Notes under the pieces: generated by a model
What the model was told of the DNA's origin: nothing
Seen by the model: only the letters and a program-made list of their open reading frames with translations
Database searches by the model: none
Made by a program: the position numbers and the translations under genes
Assembly: GCF_900116605.1 (NCBI RefSeq)
Contig: NZ_FPBC01000006.1
Coordinates: 186,001-250,000, forward strand
Source: Pseudomonas marincola
GTDB lineage: Bacteria; Pseudomonadota; Gammaproteobacteria; Pseudomonadales; Pseudomonadaceae
Direction of reading: 5' to 3'
Length of the DNA stretch: 64,000 nt
Part shown: positions 26,703 to 38,160 of the stretch, piece by piece
Layout: every line of letters begins with the position of its first letter
Position numbering within the stretch: the first letter of the stretch is position 1

Positions 26703-28604
26703 TCAGGCAGAAAGCTCGACCAGCAGCTTGTTCAAGCGCTGCACATACGCCGCAGGATCTTTCAGGCTGTCGCCCGCTGCCAACGCAGCTTGATCGAACA
26801 GGATGTGCGTGAGATCGCCGAAACGGTCTTCATCTGCTTCAGCATCCAGACGCTCAATCAGCGGATGGCTCGGGTTGAACTCGAAGATCGGCTTCGACTC
26901 AGGCACTTTCTGACCGCTGGCTTCGAGAATCTGGCGCATCTGCAAGCCAAGATCCTGCTCACCAATTGCCAGAATCGCCGGTGAGTCGGTCAGACGGTGA
27001 GAAACACGCACTTCTGCTACGTGCTCGCCCAGTGCCGCCTTCAAGCGCTCGGTCAGGCCTTCTTTGGCTTTGGCGACTTCTTCCTGAGCTTTCTTGTCTT
27101 CTTCCGAATCAAGCTTGCCCAGGTCGAGATCACCACGGGCGACGTCGATGAACGACTTGCCGTCGAACTCGGTCAGGTAGCTCATCAGCCACTCGTCAAT
27201 GCGGTCGGTGAGCAACAGCACTTCGATGCCTTTCTTGCGGAAGACTTCAAGGTGCGGGCTGTTCTTGACCTGCGCGTACGACTCACCCGTGAGGTAGTAG
27301 ATTTTGTCCTGACCGTCTTTCATGCGGCCAATGTAGTCTGCCAACGAGACCACCTGCTCGCCCTCGCCTTCTGCCGTTGAGGCAAAGCGCAGCAAACCGG
27401 CGATTTTCTCTTTATTGGCGAAATCCTCTGCCGGGCCTTCCTTGAGTACCTGACCGAAGTTTTTCCAGAACGCCTTGTATTGCTCAGGCTCGTTCTTCGC
27501 CAGTTTCTCGATCATGTCGAGCGAACGCTTGGTCAGCGCCGACTTCATGGAGTCGATCACCGGATCCTTCTGCAGGATTTCGCGCGAGACGTTCAGTGAC
27601 AGATCATTGGAGTCGACCACGCCTTTGATGAAGCGCAGGTACAGCGGCAGGAACTCGTCTGCCTGATCCATGATGAACACGCGCTGAACATACAACTTGA
27701 GACCACGCGGCGCTTCACGCTGATACAGATCGAACGGCGCGCGACCTGGCACGTAAAGCAGTGAGGTGTACTCAAGCTTGCCTTCAACCTTGTTGTGGCT
27801 CCAGCTCAGCGGGTTCTCGAAGTCATGGCCTACATGCTTGTAGAACTCCTGGTATTCCTCGTCCTTGATCTCGGTGCGTGGACGGGTCCACAGTGCGCTG
27901 GCACGGTTAACGGTTTCCCACTCAAGCTCTGCCGGCGCCTCTTCCTCACCAGTAGCCTCTTTCGGCAACTCGATTGGCAGGGCGATGTGATCGGAATACT
28001 TTTTGATGACGTTGCGCAGGCGCCAGCCATCCGCGAACTCTGCTTCACCTTCCTTGAGGTGCAGCACGATGCGTGAACCACGCTCGGCCTTGTCGATGGT
28101 GGCAACTTCAAATTCGCCCTCACCACGTGAAGACCAATGCACGCCTTCTGCCGCTGGCAGACCGGCGCGACGGCTGAACACTTCAACCTTGTCGGCTACG
28201 ATGAAGGCTGAGTAGAAGCCGACACCGAACTGGCCGATCAGGTGAGAATCTTTTTTCTGGTCGCCCGTGAGGTTCTTCATGAACTCGGACGTGCCCGACT
28301 TGGCAATTGTGCCCAAGTGGGTAATAGCATCTTCGCGGCTCATGCCGATGCCGTTGTCTTCGATGGTCACGGTCTTGGCTTCTTTGTCGAAGCTCACGCG
28401 GATCTTCAGGTCCGCACCGCCTTCAAGCAGCTCTGGCTTGGCAAGCGCCTCAAAACGCAGCTTGTCTGTGGCGTCGGACGCGTTGGAAATCAACTCACGA
28501 AGGAAGATTTCCTTGTTCGAGTAAAGCGAATGGATCATGAGGTGCAGCAGCTGCTTTACCTCTGTCTGGAAGCCCAGGGTTTCTTTTTGAGTTTCCACAC
28601 TCAT
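26703..28604 (-). CDS. htpG: HtpG, Hsp90-type molecular chaperone
   Basis: ATGs lie at 28610 and 28604. The second gives the usual opening [16 protein letters not shown], with GGAG 10 bases before it, and 633 residues. The N-terminal GHKL ATPase is shown by [24 protein letters not shown] and [11 protein letters not shown]. The middle domain (NVSREILQ) and the C-terminal dimerisation region follow. HtpG is the cytosolic Hsp90 that remodels client proteins with DnaK. A sigma-32-type promoter is visible 54-81 bp upstream, and a terminator lies just after. Confidence 0.97.
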   Translation of the reverse strand: MSVETQKETLGFQTEVKQLLHLMIHSLYSNKEIFLRELISNASDATDKLRFEALAKPELLEGGADLKIRVSFDKEAKTVTIEDNGIGMSREDAITHLGTIAKSGTSEFMKNLTGDQKKDSHLIGQFGVGFYSAFIVADKVEVFSRRAGLPAAEGVHWSSRGEGEFEVATIDKAERGSRIVLHLKEGEAEFADGWRLRNVIKKYSDHIALPIELPKEATGEEEAPAELEWETVNRASALWTRPRTEIKDEEYQEFYKHVGHDFENPLSWSHNKVEGKLEYTSLLYVPGRAPFDLYQREAPRGLKLYVQRVFIMDQADEFLPLYLRFIKGVVDSNDLSLNVSREILQKDPVIDSMKSALTKRSLDMIEKLAKNEPEQYKAFWKNFGQVLKEGPAEDFANKEKIAGLLRFASTAEGEGEQVVSLADYIGRMKDGQDKIYYLTGESYAQVKNSPHLEVFRKKGIEVLLLTDRIDEWLMSYLTEFDGKSFIDVARGDLDLGKLDSEEDKKAQEEVAKAKEGLTERLKAALGEHVAEVRVSHRLTDSPAILAIGEQDLGLQMRQILEASGQKVPESKPIFEFNPSHPLIERLDAEADEDRFGDLTHILFDQAALAAGDSLKDPAAYVQRLNKLLVELSA

Positions 28605-28657
28605 GGTCATTTAACTCCACATTGATGACTAGGCCGCAACGTTGGCGGATGTCATTG

Positions 28658-28685
28658 AAATGGGGCCATTCGCAAGCATTTCAAG
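28658..28685 (-). promoter_or_regulatory. Sigma-32 (heat shock) promoter of htpG
   Basis: On the minus strand CTTGAAA (28685-28679), a 13-base spacer, then CCCCATTT (28665-28658). This matches the RpoH consensus CTTGAAA-N13-14-CCCCATNT at every fixed position. Confidence 0.88.
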
Positions 28686-28748
28686 TGTTTAGCATCAACA
28701 GCGGGCAAACTTTTACGCAAAAGCGTTAAGCCTGCCCCAATTGCGCCC

Positions 28749-30005
28749 TCAAGGCTCGAGAAGCACGATCTCGGCGATGTCTGTCGGGCTAAAGGTGAAG
28801 GTTGCCTCGCCAGCGCCATTCAGACGACGCTTGAGCTGCAAATTACCTTCGCCATCAATACCGATAAACCTGCCCTTCGCCGTGTTGCCCTGCAAGTTAG
28901 TCACTCGCAGATTGAGGTTGCGGTAGCGGTCAGGACTGCGCAAAAGCCCTTTGAGAGAGAAATTCTCGCGACGATCGATACGCGGCGCATCCGCACTGCT
29001 TTGCAGCGCAGCGGGTAGCGGCTGAGTACTGGCTGGCTCAGGCGCTGTGGCCTCAGGTTGTGCAAGCGCCGGGTAACGGTCATCACTCACAGCCCAGCCG
29101 CGCATAGGGAATTTACGCAGGGTAACCGGCAACTGCCGCGCTACACCGTTGATAGTCGCCGAAGCGTTGAGCGCCAGAGTGTTTTGGCTAAAGCTCACAA
29201 CCGGCAAGGGATCAAGCTGAACGTCGGCTGTGGCGAAGCGGCGTTGCAGGTAATCATTGAGCACATAAGCCACGGTGTCGTTCGAGTCGAACTGGCGGTC
29301 GACTCGGCCGTCCACATAACGCAAGCCATTGCGATAAAGCTCTACATGACCATCGAGCGAGGTCTTGTAACCCGGCGGCAACACCAGATGCAGTTCGCCC
29401 TCAAACTTGTTCGGCGCCAAGGGCTTTAAATCGGCGTGCAATGTGTAGCCGTTACGTAGCAGCCTCGCCTCGGGCAAGTCCTGCTCAGGCAGCAGCCAGT
29501 TAAGCTCGATTTCAGGCAATGGGCCTGTATCGGTGGGCAGCACATCTATCCGTGTGGCGTTGCGCATCGATTCCGGCAAGCGAATGATTAATTCGCGGCG
29601 CGCATAAAAATCATGGCCTTCACGCAAAGTCAGCACGCCACCGATCAATTCGCCTTGTTGCGGGCTGAATGGCTGGCCGTTGAGCGTGCCGTGCAATTTG
29701 ATCGACAGCTCGGACGGCCCTTGCTGTTCGGATTGCAGCCACTTGAGACTGAGGATTTCATTGATACGTTGCGGGTCCTGATGCCCGAGCATCGCCAATC
29801 CCACGATAAGGGGGATGAACCCCAGCGCGCCCAGGCCGATCGGCTGACGAGCAGCGCGCCATTTAAGGAGTACAAAGAGCAGTGTCAGCGGCGGCAACAG
29901 GCTCGCCCAGCCCCACAACAAACTCGTACTGAACGCTCTGATAACCAGCCAGGCCAAGCCTGCCAGAATCAGCAGCAAGCCTGCGAGTATTAGCAAAGCA
30001 TCCAT
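28749..30005 (-). CDS. Hypothetical inner-membrane protein with periplasmic domain
   Basis: This 418-residue protein has three hydrophobic spans in its first ~75 residues (LLILAGLLLILAGLAWLVI; SLLPPLTLLFVLL; ALGFIPLIVGLAML), followed by a long soluble part rich in beta-type segments and a Pro/Ala linker near residue 300. The last ~80 residues form a small domain (FSLKGLLRSPDRYRNLNLRV). I do not recognise a named family. The ATG follows AAGGA. It lies downstream of htpG with a 143-bp gap and may have its own transcript. Confidence 0.65.
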   Translation of the reverse strand: MDALLILAGLLLILAGLAWLVIRAFSTSLLWGWASLLPPLTLLFVLLKWRAARQPIGLGALGFIPLIVGLAMLGHQDPQRINEILSLKWLQSEQQGPSELSIKLHGTLNGQPFSPQQGELIGGVLTLREGHDFYARRELIIRLPESMRNATRIDVLPTDTGPLPEIELNWLLPEQDLPEARLLRNGYTLHADLKPLAPNKFEGELHLVLPPGYKTSLDGHVELYRNGLRYVDGRVDRQFDSNDTVAYVLNDYLQRRFATADVQLDPLPVVSFSQNTLALNASATINGVARQLPVTLRKFPMRGWAVSDDRYPALAQPEATAPEPASTQPLPAALQSSADAPRIDRRENFSLKGLLRSPDRYRNLNLRVTNLQGNTAKGRFIGIDGEGNLQLKRRLNGAGEATFTFSPTDIAEIVLLEP

Positions 30006-30048
30006 TCATACATCCTTAACTATTGTCTGCATGCACTGCGGAAAAATA

Positions 30049-30495
30049 TCAGGCTTCATCCACTTTGAAATGCGCCCGCGCCGTTGCAATCGGCTCTGCC
30101 CGATTGGTCTGCCAGGCGGTGATCGCCACGTTGGCTACACGCTTACCCTGACGCCATACTTGGCACTGCGCGTAGGTGTCACGGTAATGCCCGGCACGCA
30201 GATAATCTATCGAGAAGTCGATGATTTTGGGAAAGTGTGTGGTGCCCATTATCATCAGCAAATGCAGCATTGCAGAGTGTTCCATAAATCCCGCAATGAC
30301 CCCGCCGTGCAGCGCCGGGAGTACCGGATTGCCGATGTTATCTTTGTTCGCAGGCAGGCGGAACACCACCTCATCGCCGAGTGGCAGCCCTTCGATACCG
30401 AGCAATTTGGCGTAGGGAAAAAGACTGATCAACGCGCCATAGTCGTTCGACTCATGCGCGTGGGTAACATTGGCAGCCAAGTCGAAATCACTCAT
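30049..30495 (-). CDS. PaaI-type hotdog thioesterase, second of a coupled pair
   Basis: A 148-residue single hotdog domain. The helix motif HGGVIAGFMEHSAMLHLLMIM and NPVLPALHGG mark the PaaI/YbgC-like acyl-CoA thioesterase family (Asp/Gly-rich HGG loop plus long helix; here Glu-His follows). It overlaps the upstream paralogue by 4 bp (ATGA), so the two are made together and may form a hetero-oligomer. The acyl-CoA substrate is unknown. Confidence 0.82.
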   Translation of the reverse strand: MSDFDLAANVTHAHESNDYGALISLFPYAKLLGIEGLPLGDEVVFRLPANKDNIGNPVLPALHGGVIAGFMEHSAMLHLLMIMGTTHFPKIIDFSIDYLRAGHYRDTYAQCQVWRQGKRVANVAITAWQTNRAEPIATARAHFKVDEA

Positions 30496-30965
30496 TGCCC
30501 TGCCCCTTTTGCCAGCGCGCCAGGACCGCTCTTGACGGCGCCGCTGCCGAGGCGCATGAACGTACCGACGACATGCGCAATGGGGTGCGCAGGATCATCC
30601 TGATAGGCGTAGCCGCGGGTGAAAATAATGGTCGGTGTAACGCGGTAGCACTCGGCAAAACCGAATACATCTTTGTGCGGTTCCGCCGGGTGCATGTAGT
30701 CCACGCGCAGATCCAGCGTTGGGCAGATCTCGAAGTCCGGCAATACGCAAACAGTCGCGATACCACAGGTAGTGTCCATCAGAGTGGTAATCGCGCCGCC
30801 GTGAATCACACCGGTTTGCGGATTGCCGACGATATCCGAGCTGTAAGGCAGGCGCATGGTGAGCCCCTGCGGATCGGCGCTGCACACTTGCAAGCCGAGT
30901 ACCTGACAATGGCGCAACGCACTCAGGAAGCGCTGCGCGCGCTCAAATATAAGCGTATCGCTCAT
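30492..30965 (-). CDS. PaaI-type hotdog thioesterase, first of a coupled pair
   Basis: The frame reaches 31034, but the ATG at 30965 (MSDTLIFERAQ) fits the family and gives 157 residues. The hotdog signature NPQTGVIHGGAITTLMDTTCG has the usual Asp in the helix, and the strands CPTLDLRVDYMHPA follow. It probably hydrolyses a CoA thioester in the cytoplasm. The downstream copy overlaps it by 4 bp. The two share the fold but differ at the helix (MDTTCG here, MEHSAM there), so their substrates may differ. Confidence 0.85.
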   Translation of the reverse strand: MSDTLIFERAQRFLSALRHCQVLGLQVCSADPQGLTMRLPYSSDIVGNPQTGVIHGGAITTLMDTTCGIATVCVLPDFEICPTLDLRVDYMHPAEPHKDVFGFAECYRVTPTIIFTRGYAYQDDPAHPIAHVVGTFMRLGSGAVKSGPGALAKGAGQ

Positions 30966-31156
30966 CTGGAAAGCCTTGTGGGTGCAAAAAACAGGGCGCC
31001 GATAATAACGCCATGACAGGCGCTTGTGCGACATGAGCGCTGATCTCTAGCCATCTTTTGCTCGGCAGCGCACGGAACTTCGACAGGCAGATTGCGTTCA
31101 AACGGCTAAGCTGAAGCTGTAACCGGCTAATTTGATACTTATAAGGAGTACTAACC

Positions 31157-31477
31157 GTGCAAAAACCTTTTAGCTATGCCCTGCTGCTCGCCGCAACTTT
31201 AGCGATGGCTGCTTGCGAAAAAACTCCGGAAGACAAGATGGAAGATGCCAAGGAGTCTGCCGCTGCAGCTGCCGAGAAAATGTCTGACGCTGCTAAAGAA
31301 AGTGGCGAAGCTATTAGCGATGCAGCCAAAGAAACTGGCGACGCGATGAAAGACAAAGCAAATGCCGCCATGGACAGCGCCGATGAAGCCGGTGAAAAAA
31401 TGGGTGACGCAATGGATGATGCCGCCGACTCAATGAACGAAGCGAGCGAAGAAGCCAAGGACGCGGTTAAGGAATAA
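31157..31477 (+). CDS. Small lipoprotein with LEA/apolipoprotein-like helical repeats
   Basis: GTG start at 31157, 8 bases after AAGGAG; 106 residues. The lipobox is LAMAAC with lipid Cys20. The mature part is almost wholly an Ala/Asp/Glu/Lys helix with irregular ~11-residue repeats of the form DAAKE(S/T)G-A, DAMKDKANAAM and EKMGDAMDDAAD, strongly acidic. Such repeats occur in late-embryogenesis-abundant-like and envelope stress proteins. It is anchored to a membrane by its lipid and monocistronic with a strong terminator. The role is unknown; stress protection is inference. Confidence 0.78.
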   Translation: MQKPFSYALLLAATLAMAACEKTPEDKMEDAKESAAAAAEKMSDAAKESGEAISDAAKETGDAMKDKANAAMDSADEAGEKMGDAMDDAADSMNEASEEAKDAVKE

Positions 31478-31491
31478 CGTCCTTAAGTACT

Positions 31492-31518
31492 AAAAGGCCC
31501 GCATTATGCGGGCCTTTT
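31492..31518. terminator. Bidirectional terminator after the small lipoprotein gene
   Basis: AAAAGGCCCGCA, a 3-base loop, then TGCGGGCCTTTT. It can also serve the convergent MAPEG gene. Confidence 0.92.
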
Positions 31519-31530
31519 AGTTTGCGCCGG

Positions 31531-31920
31531 TTAAAGCGCTGGCGTGAGCATCAACAGCAGGCTGCTGATTAAGCCGACGGCCCAAACCACACTGCGCTGC
31601 CAGTGCCAGTCACACCAGTAACAAATCAGATACAAAACTCGGCTGACGACGAAAACAATCGCCAGGGTGTCTACCAGATAACCCTGAGTTTGCGTCACGT
31701 GCGCCATGAGTACAGCCGCAGCGAAAATCGGGAATGCCTCAAAACTGTTCATGTGCGCTGCCAGCGCCCGTGCACCAAAGCCTGTAAGGCGTGCCTGCTG
31801 CGCCCGCGGATGATGATTGTCGTAAGTCCCACTCTCGGCTTGCATGGCCTTGGCTACAGGCGCCTTGGCGATATAAATCAACAACGCACTGATAAACACG
31901 CACCAAAATGGCAGGCTCAT
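31531..31920 (-). CDS. MAPEG family membrane protein
   Basis: A 129-residue protein with four hydrophobic spans; NHHPRAQQARLTGFGARALAAHMNSFEAFPIF (seen only in part here) is the MAPEG signature region with the conserved E-x-F-P. Family members include glutathione-dependent membrane enzymes, but bacterial forms mostly lack a known reaction. It overlaps the DUF599 gene upstream by 4 bp (ATGA), so both are one transcript. AAGGA precedes the start. Confidence 0.82.
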   Translation of the reverse strand: MSLPFWCVFISALLIYIAKAPVAKAMQAESGTYDNHHPRAQQARLTGFGARALAAHMNSFEAFPIFAAAVLMAHVTQTQGYLVDTLAIVFVVSRVLYLICYWCDWHWQRSVVWAVGLISSLLLMLTPAL

Positions 31921-32654
31921 TCGGTTTTTTCCTTGTTGGCAGGTTCGAAAGAAGGGGTTTGGGTGTAAACCATGACCTCTAATACATCAGAGTGGAACTC
32001 ACGGCGATACAAGATCATGACCACACCTGTAGTCACGATCATGAAAAACCAGGGGTTAATAAACCAGGACAAGGTTGCCATGCCGAAGTAATAGGCGCGC
32101 AAGCCATAGTTGAACTGGTTGGCGGCCATTGAAATCACCCGGGCAGCACGATCAGCGAAAGCTTTGCGCTCTTGCTCGGTTACATGGCGCTCTCCCAGCA
32201 TTGGCGCCGAACCGACCAATACCGCCGCAAAGTTGTACTGACGCATGCACCAACTGAAGGTAAAAAAGGCGTAGACAAAGACCACGCCAAGGCAGAGCAA
32301 CTTGATCTCGGACATCTCACGACTCGCCGCCTCAACAAATGGCAGGTCAGCCAACAGCGACAATGCCCGGTCTGATGAACCGAGCACAGTGAGGATACCG
32401 GCGAGAATAATCAGGGTGCTGGAGGCAAAGAACGAGGCGTTGCGCTCAAGGTTGCCAATTACGCTGGCATCGGCAATTCGGTTATCGCGCAGCAACATGC
32501 GGCGCATCCAGTCTTCCCGATAGAGATGCAACACGCTGGCAAGACAAGGTGTGGTAGCGGCCTTTGCGTGTGAATAACGGGTGTAGCCCACCCAGCAGAA
32601 CACAAACCAGACAACGGCGAGCAAATGAACCCATTCAGTACTGCTAATCGGCAT
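31917..32654 (-). CDS. DUF599 family membrane protein
   Basis: The ATG at 32654 follows GAAGGAG by 5 bases, giving 245 residues; the longer frame to 32714 lacks support. It has about five membrane spans, and the segments YTRYSHAKA, WMRRMLLRDNRIADASVIGNLERNA and FNYGLRAYYFGMA match DUF599. The function is unknown. It is coupled by a 4-bp overlap to the MAPEG gene. Confidence 0.8.
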   Translation of the reverse strand: MPISSTEWVHLLAVVWFVFCWVGYTRYSHAKAATTPCLASVLHLYREDWMRRMLLRDNRIADASVIGNLERNASFFASSTLIILAGILTVLGSSDRALSLLADLPFVEAASREMSEIKLLCLGVVFVYAFFTFSWCMRQYNFAAVLVGSAPMLGERHVTEQERKAFADRAARVISMAANQFNYGLRAYYFGMATLSWFINPWFFMIVTTGVVMILYRREFHSDVLEVMVYTQTPSFEPANKEKTE

Positions 32655-32712
32655 GGAAACTCCTTCTAAACCTGCGCCGATTATAGCCAGCCCTGAAAAA
32701 ACTGTGTCCAAC

Positions 32713-32739
32713 AAAAAGGCCGCTACTAAGAGCGGCCTT
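32713..32739 (-). terminator. Terminator of the branched-chain amino acid carrier gene
   Basis: On the minus strand AAGGCCGCT, a 6-base loop, AGCGGCCTT and further T; it starts 14 bp past the stop. Confidence 0.9.
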
Positions 32740-32753
32740 GATGCTTGCGACGT

Positions 32754-34070
32754 TTACTTGGCTAATGCGCCAGCGGGTTGCCCGGCAAAGCGGTCATAAG
32801 CAACCGCAGCCAGCAGGGTTACCAATACCGGAATCAGCCAACCCAGGCTTTGCTCGGCCAACGGTAAGCGAGTGAACAGCTCTGGCACCAACTGGGTGAA
32901 GCCTGCGGCCGCGAAGCCATCAACCAGACCAAACACCAGGGTAACCAACATCACCGGCACGAACACCCGGCGCGAGCTGAGCCAGAGTTTGTCGAGCAGA
33001 CTCAGGGCAATCAACACGATAGCAAGTGGATACAGGCCTACCAGCACCGGCACCGAAACGCTGATCAGTTGCGTGAGGCCCTGATTGGCAACCAGCAAGC
33101 TGAACACGCCGAGCAACAGCACTACGTTGCGGTAAGAAACCGGCAGCAACTCACTGAAGAACTCGCCACAGGCTGTGATCAGGCCTACCGCGGTGGTGAG
33201 ACACGCCAGCGTGATAACCACAGCCAGCAACAGGCTGCCATAAAGACCGAAGGTGTGCTGCACATACGCGGTGAGGATCTGCCCACCATTTTGAGCGTCG
33301 GCAGCAATACCCTGGCTGGTAGCGCCGAGATAAAAGAACGCCAGATAAACCAGCGACAAGCCTACAGCGGCAATCAAACCGGCGATGATCGAGTAGCGGG
33401 TGATCAACTTGCTGTCCGTCACGCCACGATCGCGGATAGCGGTCGCAATCACGATGCCGAACACCAGTGCACCGAGCGTATCCATGGTCAGGTAACCCTG
33501 AAGAAAGCCCTGCACCATCGGCGTCGACTGGTAAGCCGGGGAAACACTGCCGACGCTGCCGGCAGGCACGAACACCGCCGCTGCGCCCAACACCAACAGC
33601 GCGGCAAGCAGGATCGGGGTGATGAACTTACCGATGCGGTCGACCAACTGGCCGGGGTTTAGCGACAGGAAGATCACTGCGGCAAAGAAGGCCGCGGTGT
33701 AGGCAAACAGCGCCATGCTGCTCTCGCCAATGAACGGCGCGAGGCCGATTTCAAACGAGGTCACCGCCGTGCGAGGCGTGGCAAACAAAGGGCCGATAGT
33801 CAGATAAACCGCCACAGCAAAGGCCAGCCCTGCCGTTTTTCCCAGTGGTGCAGTAAGCAACGCCATACCGCCACCCACACGCGCCAGCGCGACGATGGTC
33901 AGCAAAGGCAAGCCAACACCTGTGAGGAGGAAGCCAAAGGCTGCCAATCCCATGTTGCTACCCGCAGCCATACCGGCGCTGGGTGGGAAGATAATGTTGC
34001 CTGCGCCAAGGAACAACGCAAAAGTCATGAAGCCGAGGGCCAGAAGGTCCGAGCCTTTCAAACGAGTCAT
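32754..34070 (-). CDS. brnQ: Branched-chain amino acid carrier, BrnQ/BraB (LIVCS family)
   Basis: The frame reaches 34160, but the ATG at 34070 gives the family opening (LKGSDLLALGFMTFALFLGAG in part) and 438 residues, almost the length of Pseudomonas BraB. About twelve spans are visible and GNIIFPPSAGMAAG is the conserved first motif. It imports leucine, isoleucine and valine with sodium or protons. No clear Shine-Dalgarno precedes the ATG (TTCCCCTCT), which is odd for this genome. Confidence 0.92.
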   Translation of the reverse strand: MTRLKGSDLLALGFMTFALFLGAGNIIFPPSAGMAAGSNMGLAAFGFLLTGVGLPLLTIVALARVGGGMALLTAPLGKTAGLAFAVAVYLTIGPLFATPRTAVTSFEIGLAPFIGESSMALFAYTAAFFAAVIFLSLNPGQLVDRIGKFITPILLAALLVLGAAAVFVPAGSVGSVSPAYQSTPMVQGFLQGYLTMDTLGALVFGIVIATAIRDRGVTDSKLITRYSIIAGLIAAVGLSLVYLAFFYLGATSQGIAADAQNGGQILTAYVQHTFGLYGSLLLAVVITLACLTTAVGLITACGEFFSELLPVSYRNVVLLLGVFSLLVANQGLTQLISVSVPVLVGLYPLAIVLIALSLLDKLWLSSRRVFVPVMLVTLVFGLVDGFAAAGFTQLVPELFTRLPLAEQSLGWLIPVLVTLLAAVAYDRFAGQPAGALAK

Positions 34071-34311
34071 AGAGGGGAATACCACATGCAGAAAATAATG
34101 AGTTCCGAGGGTTTCCCGAGGGATCGGGGAAACGTCGTCGAGCCGAATAGGCAAGACCACTAAAACGCCGAGTCACTCTTGTGAAGGGACTGACGGGTTG
34201 ATAGTTGCAATACTAACGAAATTAGCGATTTGACGGCAGTTAGACTGGTCGGACTGTCGAATTACTGCAGCCGCTTGTCGCATGGCCGACATTAATCGCG
34301 CAAACGCCCAC

Positions 34312-34338
34312 AAAAAAGGCCACCCGAAGGTGGCCTCT
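34312..34338 (-). terminator. Terminator of the sdh-suc operon
   Basis: On the minus strand AGGCCACC-TTCG-GGTGGCCT followed by T, 19 bp past the sucD stop. It closes the TCA operon. Confidence 0.92.
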
Positions 34339-34356
34339 TTCTAATCAACAAAGCAA

Positions 34357-35244
34357 TTAAGCTTTTTTGACTTCCCAGCCAGTCAGCTCAGCCAGGGCTT
34401 TGCCGATGTCAGCCAGGGAACGCACGGTTTTAACACCGGCGTCTTGCAGAGCAGCAAACTTCTCGTCTGCAGTGCCCTTGCCGCCAGAGATGATTGCACC
34501 GGCGTGGCCCATACGCTTGCCCGCAGGAGCGGTAACACCAGCGATGTAGGACACAACAGGCTTGGTCACATTGGCTTTGATGAACGCTGCAGCTTCTTCT
34601 TCAGCCGAACCGCCGATCTCACCGATCATCACGATCGCTTCGGTCTTCGGGTCTTCCTGGAACAGCTTCAGGATGTCGATGAAGTTAGAACCTGGGATCG
34701 GGTCACCACCGATACCAACGCAAGTCGACTGACCGAAACCAGCATCAGTAGTCTGCTTAACAGCTTCGTAAGTCAGGGTGCCGGAACGCGAAACGATACC
34801 GACTTTGCCTGGCAAGTGGATGTGGCCTGGCATGATGCCGATCTTGCACTCGCCCGGAGTGATAACGCCTGGGCAGTTAGGACCGATCAGGACAACGCCC
34901 AGCTCGTCACACTTAACTTTGGCTTCAAGCATGTCGATGGTTGCAATACCTTCGGTAATGCAAACGATCAGCTTGATACCGCCCATTGCTGCTTCCAGGA
35001 TCGAGTCCTTGCAGAATGGAGCCGGTACGTAGATAACGCTGGCAGTTGCGCCAGTGGTTTCTACAGCTTCTTTAACAGTGTTGAACACTGGCAGGCCCAG
35101 GTGAGAAGTGCCACCCTTGCCCGGTGTTACGCCGCCAACCATCTGAGTGCCATAAGCAATGGCTTGTTCAGAGTGGAAAGTACCCTGCGAGCCGGTGAAG
35201 CCCTGGCAGATTACTTTGGTATCTTTATTGATCAGGACGCTCAT
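34357..35244 (-). CDS. sucD: Succinyl-CoA synthetase alpha subunit
   Basis: A 295-residue protein with the CoA-binding Rossmann start ([15 protein letters not shown]) and the phospho-histidine in [14 protein letters not shown]. With SucC it converts succinyl-CoA to succinate with formation of ATP or GTP. Its ATG overlaps the sucC stop (TAATG), which keeps the two subunits in equal amounts. It is the last gene of the operon, with a terminator directly after. Confidence 0.97.
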   Translation of the reverse strand: MSVLINKDTKVICQGFTGSQGTFHSEQAIAYGTQMVGGVTPGKGGTSHLGLPVFNTVKEAVETTGATASVIYVPAPFCKDSILEAAMGGIKLIVCITEGIATIDMLEAKVKCDELGVVLIGPNCPGVITPGECKIGIMPGHIHLPGKVGIVSRSGTLTYEAVKQTTDAGFGQSTCVGIGGDPIPGSNFIDILKLFQEDPKTEAIVMIGEIGGSAEEEAAAFIKANVTKPVVSYIAGVTAPAGKRMGHAGAIISGGKGTADEKFAALQDAGVKTVRSLADIGKALAELTGWEVKKA

Positions 35245-36410
35245 TATTTGCCCTCCGCAGCTTTGACGACTTGCTGAGCAGCGTCGGTCAAGCTGGTTGC
35301 CGCGATGATGTTCAGGCCACTTTCAGCCAGGACTTTAGCGCCCAGCTCAGCGTTGTTACCTTCAAGGCGAACAACAACCGGAATTTTAACGCCGACTTCT
35401 TTCACTGCGCCGATGATGCCTTCAGCAATCATGTCGCAACGAACGATACCGCCGAAAATGTTAACCAGTACGGCTTTAACATTGTCATCGGACAGGATGA
35501 TCTTGAACGCTTCGGTAACGCGCTCTTTGGTAGCACCGCCGCCAACGTCAAGGAAGTTAGCCGGCTGGCCGCCGTGCAGGTTAACGATGTCCATGGTGCC
35601 CATGGCCAGACCAGCGCCGTTGACCATGCAGCCGATGTTGCCTTCAAGGGCAACGTAGTTCAGTTCGAACTTGGCAGCGTGAGCTTCGCGCGGATCATCC
35701 TGCGACGGGTCATGCATAGCGCGCAGCTTAGGCTGACGGTACATGGCGTTGCTGTCGATGTTGATCTTGGCGTCCAGGCAGTGCAGATTGCCGTCAGCCT
35801 TGATTACCAGCGGGTTCACTTCCAGCAGAGCCAGGTCGTAGTCCTGGAACAGCTTGGCCAGACCAACGAAGATCTGAGTGAACTGCTTGATCTGGTCGCC
35901 TTTCAGGCCCAGCTGGAAAGCCAGCTCGCGGCCCTGGAATGGCTGAGCGCCAACCAGCGGATCGATAGTCGCCTTGAGGATTTTCTCAGGGGTATCGTGA
36001 GCCACTTTCTCGATGTCCACGCCGCCTTCAGTCGAGGCCATGAACACGATGCGACGGCTGGAGCGATCTACTACCGCGCCCAGATACAGTTCTTTGTCGA
36101 TATCAGTGCACGATTCAACCAGAATCTTGCTAACCGGCTGACCGTTGGCGTCTGTCTGATAAGTTACCAGACGCTTGCCCAGCCAGTTGGCTGCGAAAGC
36201 CTTGGCGTCTTCTTTGCTCTTGACCAGCTTCACGCCGCCCGCTTTACCGCGACCACCAGCGTGGACCTGGGCTTTAACAACCCACTCAGTACCGCCGATT
36301 TTTTCGCAAGCTGCTGCTGCTTCTTCTGGGGTGTCTACTGCGAAGCCCTTGGATACGGGCAGGCCGTATTCAGCGAACAGCTGCTTACCCTGATATTCGT
36401 GGAGATTCAT
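35244..36410 (-). CDS. sucC: Succinyl-CoA synthetase beta subunit
   Basis: A 388-residue ATP-grasp protein opening [34 protein letters not shown] is the nucleotide loop, LLEVNPLV carries a metal ligand and [16 protein letters not shown] lies at the contact with SucD. The length is the family norm. It is coupled to sucD by a 1-base overlap, and a 289-bp gap with a hairpin separates it from lpdG. Confidence 0.97.
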   Translation of the reverse strand: MNLHEYQGKQLFAEYGLPVSKGFAVDTPEEAAAACEKIGGTEWVVKAQVHAGGRGKAGGVKLVKSKEDAKAFAANWLGKRLVTYQTDANGQPVSKILVESCTDIDKELYLGAVVDRSSRRIVFMASTEGGVDIEKVAHDTPEKILKATIDPLVGAQPFQGRELAFQLGLKGDQIKQFTQIFVGLAKLFQDYDLALLEVNPLVIKADGNLHCLDAKINIDSNAMYRQPKLRAMHDPSQDDPREAHAAKFELNYVALEGNIGCMVNGAGLAMGTMDIVNLHGGQPANFLDVGGGATKERVTEAFKIILSDDNVKAVLVNIFGGIVRCDMIAEGIIGAVKEVGVKIPVVVRLEGNNAELGAKVLAESGLNIIAATSLTDAAQQVVKAAEGK

Positions 36411-36699
36411 GCTTGTCTACCGTCTTCGTTTGGGTATTGCGCATTCGATGCTGCACTTATGATGCCGCACCACCTGTGGCTGCTTCGAGGAGCAGCCCGA
36501 CATGCATTCCGCGCCTGACTTGAGCCGACGCGGGCCGATGCCGTGGTTCTTTTTGTTCCAAACTCGCCTTTGTTGCACCGCGCGGACAGATGATGATCTT
36601 TACCTGCGCAAGCGAGGCCCGGATTTTACGCATGTTTCTGCATATTTCCGAGCCCGCTTGTACGATCAGCACGCGTGTCCGCGCGATTCGGCGAATTAT
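36411..36699 (-). other. lpdG-sucC intercistronic gap with stem-loop
   Basis: GGCTGCT (36478-36484), a 6-base loop, then AGCAGCC (36491-36497). No T-tract follows on the minus strand, so it is not a simple terminator. No gene is supported in the remaining bases; they may hold an internal promoter for sucCD. Confidence 0.6.
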
Positions 36700-38139
<1,440 letters not shown>

Positions 38140-38160
38140 TTACTTCCTTCTCAAAGAGAC

